Below are positions 60,389 through 64,000 of a DNA stretch of 64,000 bases, in pieces (within the stretch, counting starts at the first letter, position 1; each line of letters starts with the position of its first letter). The position numbers and the translations under genes are program-made. The notes beneath the pieces are model-generated. The model was not told where the DNA came from. It searched no databases and saw nothing but the letters and a program-made list of their open reading frames with translations. Source of the DNA: Hyphomicrobiales bacterium (GTDB taxonomy: Bacteria; Pseudomonadota; Alphaproteobacteria; Rhizobiales; Rhizobiaceae); the NCBI GenBank assembly GCA_900466945.1, contig UBNV01000006.1, positions 310,001-374,000 on the forward strand, read 5' to 3'.

Positions 60389-61498
60389 TCACTTCAGCCG
60401 CAGCTGCTGGCGGAGTGCTTCGTCGCTCTCCATCGACTGGATAATCACGCCGGACCAGCCAAGCCCGTCATAGTCCTCGTAGCCGAGTGTTTTCGCGAAC
60501 GCGACGATGGCGCCGCTCTGGTCATAGTAGCTGCCCTTGGCGAGCTGCTGCGGATTGTGGAGCGCAAAATGCGTGTAGATCCGCTCGGGCCGGGAGGAGG
60601 CGATCACCATGTTGCTGCCGTCGAGAAGCAGCACCTCGGTACGCTCGGCCATCTGTGGTGGCAGATTGGCTTCCTTTTCGACGATCGCCTGGCCTTGGGC
60701 CTTCCAGTCGAAATAGACACCGAGCGTGCCGACAAGTGCGCCGTCGCTGCGTCCGCCAGACCGGATGCCGGTGGCGTAGACGAGCACGTCGCGGCCGTCA
60801 TGGAGGGCGCTGCGCTTCACGGTGTCGACGACATAGTCGTCGCCGCTCCGGCAATTGCGGGCCGTCTGGAACCAGCTTTCGCCAGAGAGATCCCGGTCGC
60901 GCAGGTTGCGATGGAAGCGCGGGTTGGCCGAGGCGACGACCCGGCCCTTCGCGTCGGTTATGACGAGATCAAGATAGACCGTGTAGAAGCGGTTGATCAC
61001 GCCGAGACGGGAAGCGGCATGTTGGGCGCGTTCCAACGACGGCTGTTCGAGCGCTTCCCAGAGTGCACTGTCGGTTGCCCACCAGCGAACGTCGGCCGTG
61101 CGCTCGAAGAGATTGCGGACGATGAACTGAACGAGCGTCTGGGCGAGATCGACAAGGCGAACCCCTTCCATCTCGTCGACGAGATCATCGGCCATTTCCC
61201 GGCTCTGCCGGATACGGCCGAGCACGTTCTGCTGGAAGCGCTCGGCCGTCTCGCTGGCACCCTGCGCAAGCCGCTGAACTTCGTTGGCGACGACGGCAAA
61301 ACCCTTGCCGGCTTCGCCTGCCCGCGCCGCTTCGATCAATGCATTGATGGCGAGAAGCCGGATCTGCCGGACGATGTGGGAATTTTCGGTGCTGAAGCGC
61401 TCGAGGTCCGCACCGATGCTTTCGGTGACGAGCCGCATGGTCCGGGGTGTGGCGCGGATCTCTGAAATGGAATTGGTGAGCTGATCGGACTGCGACAT
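60389..61498 (-). CDS. soluble chemoreceptor-like protein with C-terminal Cache-type sensor
   Basis: A 369-residue protein. The N-terminal part contains the methyl-accepting signalling tip [20 protein letters not shown] followed by [19 protein letters not shown]. The C-terminal half resembles a dCache sensor: [34 protein letters not shown], and [25 protein letters not shown]. No transmembrane segment or signal peptide is visible, so sensor and signalling parts are both in the cytosol and in reversed order compared with usual receptors. Ligand and partners are unknown. Confidence 0.85.
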   Translation of the reverse strand: MSQSDQLTNSISEIRATPRTMRLVTESIGADLERFSTENSHIVRQIRLLAINALIEAARAGEAGKGFAVVANEVQRLAQGASETAERFQQNVLGRIRQSREMADDLVDEMEGVRLVDLAQTLVQFIVRNLFERTADVRWWATDSALWEALEQPSLERAQHAASRLGVINRFYTVYLDLVITDAKGRVVASANPRFHRNLRDRDLSGESWFQTARNCRSGDDYVVDTVKRSALHDGRDVLVYATGIRSGGRSDGALVGTLGVYFDWKAQGQAIVEKEANLPPQMAERTEVLLLDGSNMVIASSRPERIYTHFALHNPQQLAKGSYYDQSGAIVAFAKTLGYEDYDGLGWSGVIIQSMESDEALRQQLRLK

Positions 61499-61783
61499 GG
61501 CGCGACACCCCGGTTGAAAAGTACCGTCTGAAAAGTGACACCGAAGTGCCCATTAATATGACTTATTCACAGGAAAGATAATTTCTCCGATTGAACGAGG
61601 CGTTAACGGCCTGGGGCGAAAAACCCCGTGATTTCGGACCATTTCTGGGGCGACCCGTGGCCGATCAGGGGTTGCGATGCGGCGGCGCGCGTGCATGCTG
61701 GAGATCCGCCGAGTCTCCGGTGACGCTTTCGCCGGTACACCTTCGCTGCCTCAGCGTGCAGCCTGTCTTAAGATTTCATCACC

Positions 61784-62722
61784 ATGGCCTTTGCCGATCC
61801 AGATCCCCTCCGCGGCATTGTGCTGAAAGTCTGTTCGGTCACGGTCTTTGTTGCGATGCAGACCTGCATCAAGCTCGCCGGCGACGGTATTCCGTCGGGA
61901 CAGATCACCTTCCACCGCTCGGCCTTCGCCATCCTGCCGATACTCGTCTATCTCGCCTGGCGTGGGGAATTGCGACAGGCCATGCAGACCGACAATCCGC
62001 TGGGCCATATTAAGCGCGGCCTGCTCGGCGTCTGCGCCATGGGGACCGGTTTCTACGGCTTGGTGCATCTGCCGCTGCCGGATGCGATTGCGATCGGCTA
62101 TGCCATGCCACTGCTGGCGGTCGTCTTTGCGGCGGTCTTCCTGAAGGAGACCGTTCGGCTCTATCGCTGGACGGCGGTCGTGATCGGGCTGGTCGGTGTC
62201 TTGATCATCTCGCTCCCCAAGTTGTCGCTCTTCGGCGAGGAGGGCCTTGGCTCCGATGCGGCCTTGGGCGCGGTGGCCGTACTTACGGCGGCGATGCTCG
62301 GGGCAGGGGCCATGCTTCAGGTCCGCCAGCTCGTGCGCGAGGAGAAGACCTCGACCATCGTGCTCTTCTTTTCGCTGACGGCAGCACTGCTTTCGGCCGT
62401 CACCTGGTTCTTCGGCTGGGCGGACCTATCATGGTCGTCACTTGGCCTTCTGGCGCTTGCCGGCTTTTTTGGCGGGCTCGGCCAGATCTTTCTCACCGAA
62501 AGCTATCGCTACGCCGATGTCTCGACGATCGCGCCTTTCGAATACTGTTCGATCATCCTCGGCTCGATCGCCGCCTATATCCTGTTTTCCGAGGTGCCGA
62601 CGATGACGACCCTGATCGGGGCGGCCATCGTCGTGGCGGCGGGAATCTTCATCATTTACCGCGAACACCAGCTCGGCCTCGAGCGCCGGGCGGCGCGCAA
62701 GGCATCCACCCCGCAGGGCTGA
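61784..62722 (+). CDS. DMT-superfamily (EamA) transporter
   Basis: A 312-residue protein with ten predicted membrane helices in two EamA repeats. The first repeat includes KVCSVTVFVAMQTCIKLAGDG, and the second GGLGQIFLTESYRYADVSTIAPFEYCSIILGSIAAYILFSE. Such carriers export amino acids or other metabolites; the substrate is not evident. It is convergent with the MFS gene, 4 bases away. Confidence 0.9.
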   Translation: MAFADPDPLRGIVLKVCSVTVFVAMQTCIKLAGDGIPSGQITFHRSAFAILPILVYLAWRGELRQAMQTDNPLGHIKRGLLGVCAMGTGFYGLVHLPLPDAIAIGYAMPLLAVVFAAVFLKETVRLYRWTAVVIGLVGVLIISLPKLSLFGEEGLGSDAALGAVAVLTAAMLGAGAMLQVRQLVREEKTSTIVLFFSLTAALLSAVTWFFGWADLSWSSLGLLALAGFFGGLGQIFLTESYRYADVSTIAPFEYCSIILGSIAAYILFSEVPTMTTLIGAAIVVAAGIFIIYREHQLGLERRAARKASTPQG

Positions 62723-62726
62723 AACC

Positions 62727-63962
62727 TCAGCGGTCCGTGTCCGCGATCGGGGAGGCGTTGTCCGCGCCCTGCATGGGCACGACCGTCGCCTGGAAGTCGG
62801 CTTTTTCTTCCGGTGTCACTGTGTCCGGACGGCGTGTGATGCGCCAGGCGGCATAACCGGCATAGAGCGCGAAGGCGCAAGCCAGGAAGGCGATCAGAGC
62901 GCTCGGACCGAGCCCTTGCATCAGCGTGCCGGCCATCAGCGGTCCGGTGACGGTACCCATGCCGTAGAGGATCATGATGCCGCTCGACAGCGTCACATAT
63001 TCGTCCGGCTCCGCCAGATCGTTCGCATGCGCGACATTGAGCGAATAGACCGGATAGAGCACCGTGCCGACGAAGAAGCCGGCGATATAGAGGGCCGTTG
63101 GATCCTCGGCGCCGAAGGCCAGCATCATGCCGCAGGCGCCGGCGCCGAAGAGACCGCATGCGATCATGACGAGACGACGATCCATGCGGTCGGAGACACG
63201 CCCGATCGGCACCTGCGAAATCGCCCCGCCTGCCAGGAAGGCCGCAAGCAGCGTGGCGCCCTGGGCGGTGTTCATGCCGATCGTCTGCGAATACACACCG
63301 CCGAGGCTGCCCCATGTGCCGGACAGCGCGCCCGAGAGAAGCGAGCCGAAGAAGGCGATCGGCGACCGGCGATAGAGACGCTTCAGGTCGAATCGCGCCT
63401 CGGCGATCGGGCTCGGCGATTGGGCGGTCGACAGCGCCACAGGGAAGAGCGCGAGCGAGAAGATCAGGGCGCAGACCATGAACAGGTCAGGTGCATTCAC
63501 GTCGCCGAGCGGCACGATATACTGGCCGCCGATCGAGCCGACGAGGCATGTGACCATGTAGACGGAAAAGAGCGCGCCGCGGTTGTCGTTGGTCACGCGC
63601 TCGTTGAGCCAGCTCTCGATGAGCAGATAGGCGCCGGCAATGGCGAAGCCGGATAGGCCGCGGAAGATCATCCACGCCCACCACTCGACGACGAGCGCGC
63701 AGAGCAGGATCGATACGGTGAGCAGCGTGATCAGGGCTCCGAAAACCCGGACATGCCCGACGCGCCGCACGAAGATTGGCGTCACGACGCAGGACACCGT
63801 AAAGCCGAATGTGTAGCCGGTGGCGATGACGGAGATAATGAAGGTCGACCAGCCCTCGCTGAGCGACCGGATCGGCAACATGTAGCTCATCAAGCCGAAA
63901 CCGGCCATCATCATGAGAGTGGATAGCATCAGGGTGGCGATGGATGCGAGACTGGACAGCAT
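62727..63962 (-). CDS. MFS transporter (YcaD-like)
   Basis: A 411-residue protein with about twelve membrane helices. VVTPIFVRRVGHVRVFGAL after helix 2 and FRGLSGFAIAGAYLLIESWLNE near helix 5 recall E. coli YcaD. PIGRVSDRMDRRLVM in the middle is the second MFS signature. Substrate unknown. The start lies close to the window edge. Confidence 0.88.
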   Translation of the reverse strand: MLSSLASIATLMLSTLMMMAGFGLMSYMLPIRSLSEGWSTFIISVIATGYTFGFTVSCVVTPIFVRRVGHVRVFGALITLLTVSILLCALVVEWWAWMIFRGLSGFAIAGAYLLIESWLNERVTNDNRGALFSVYMVTCLVGSIGGQYIVPLGDVNAPDLFMVCALIFSLALFPVALSTAQSPSPIAEARFDLKRLYRRSPIAFFGSLLSGALSGTWGSLGGVYSQTIGMNTAQGATLLAAFLAGGAISQVPIGRVSDRMDRRLVMIACGLFGAGACGMMLAFGAEDPTALYIAGFFVGTVLYPVYSLNVAHANDLAEPDEYVTLSSGIMILYGMGTVTGPLMAGTLMQGLGPSALIAFLACAFALYAGYAAWRITRRPDTVTPEEKADFQATVVPMQGADNASPIADTDR

Positions 63963-64000
63963 TGGGCCTCCCCCGAACTCTCTAAAATGAAATAGTGCCA

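Overview
The window reads as a chromosomal segment of an alphaproteobacterium of the Rhizobiaceae (Rhizobium/Agrobacterium/Ensifer relatives). The basis is high GC with matching codon use, the cytochrome c maturation operon cycHJKL next to a DegP protease and two-component genes, the FeuN-FeuP-FeuQ osmosensory module, a PleC-like kinase, and several short mosaic palindromes of the rhizobial intergenic kind. No rRNA, tRNA, CRISPR or integrase was found. The genus cannot be fixed from the sequence alone.

Layout. 1-2.7 kb: the 5' part of a DUF1349 gene (TTG start, minus strand) and a lower-GC OLD-family ATPase/TOPRIM nuclease. 2.9-7.4 kb: a membrane diguanylate cyclase, a class A penicillin-binding protein and a YcgN-like cysteine-cluster protein. 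7.4-11.4 kb: a broken MazF-type toxin gene, then a copper-resistance operon (Cu+ ATPase, HmrR/CueR regulator, CopZ chaperone) behind a MerR-type promoter. 11.5-14.3 kb: a second diguanylate cyclase, a coiled-coil gene, and an SRPBCC/ArsR pair.

12.9-35.8 kb is a gene transfer agent (GTA) head-tail cluster in the same order as the Rhodobacter capsulatus GTA: large terminase, portal, small membrane protein, prohead protease, major capsid, connector, closure protein, DUF3168, major tail, tail chaperones, short tape measure, DUF2460, DUF2163, NlpC/P60 and the large TIM-barrel host-contact protein, then a small holin-like protein. Non-structural genes sit between the structural ones: a GH19-type endolysin, a Dabb protein, a low-GC BMT5-like methyltransferase, an AlkB-like dioxygenase, a PAP2 phosphatase and an MFS transporter. 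The last two tail genes are damaged: the NlpC/P60 gene by a one-base deletion near 31502, the TIM-barrel gene by an in-frame TGA at 33421-33423. As read, this GTA should not make complete tails unless these are sequencing errors or are suppressed.

36-64 kb is conserved chromosome: FeuN-FeuP-FeuQ, a lipoprotein, cycHJKL behind an FNR/FixK-type box, a divergent two-component system/PAP2 phosphatase locus, degP, a second two-component pair, glnE, a polysaccharide flippase, a PleC-like kinase, pepN, a soluble chemoreceptor-like protein with reversed domain order, a DMT exporter and an MFS transporter.

Recurrent themes: (i) short palindromic repeats, two of which lie inside reading frames (the copper ATPase and the start of cycL); (ii) lesions confined to accessory genes (toxin, two GTA tail genes) while housekeeping genes are intact; (iii) two PAP2 paralogues sharing an SGE variant of the usual PSGH motif. 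No clearly new multi-gene system is evident. The best leads are the damaged but otherwise complete GTA, the methyltransferase/AlkB insert within it, and the in-frame repeats.
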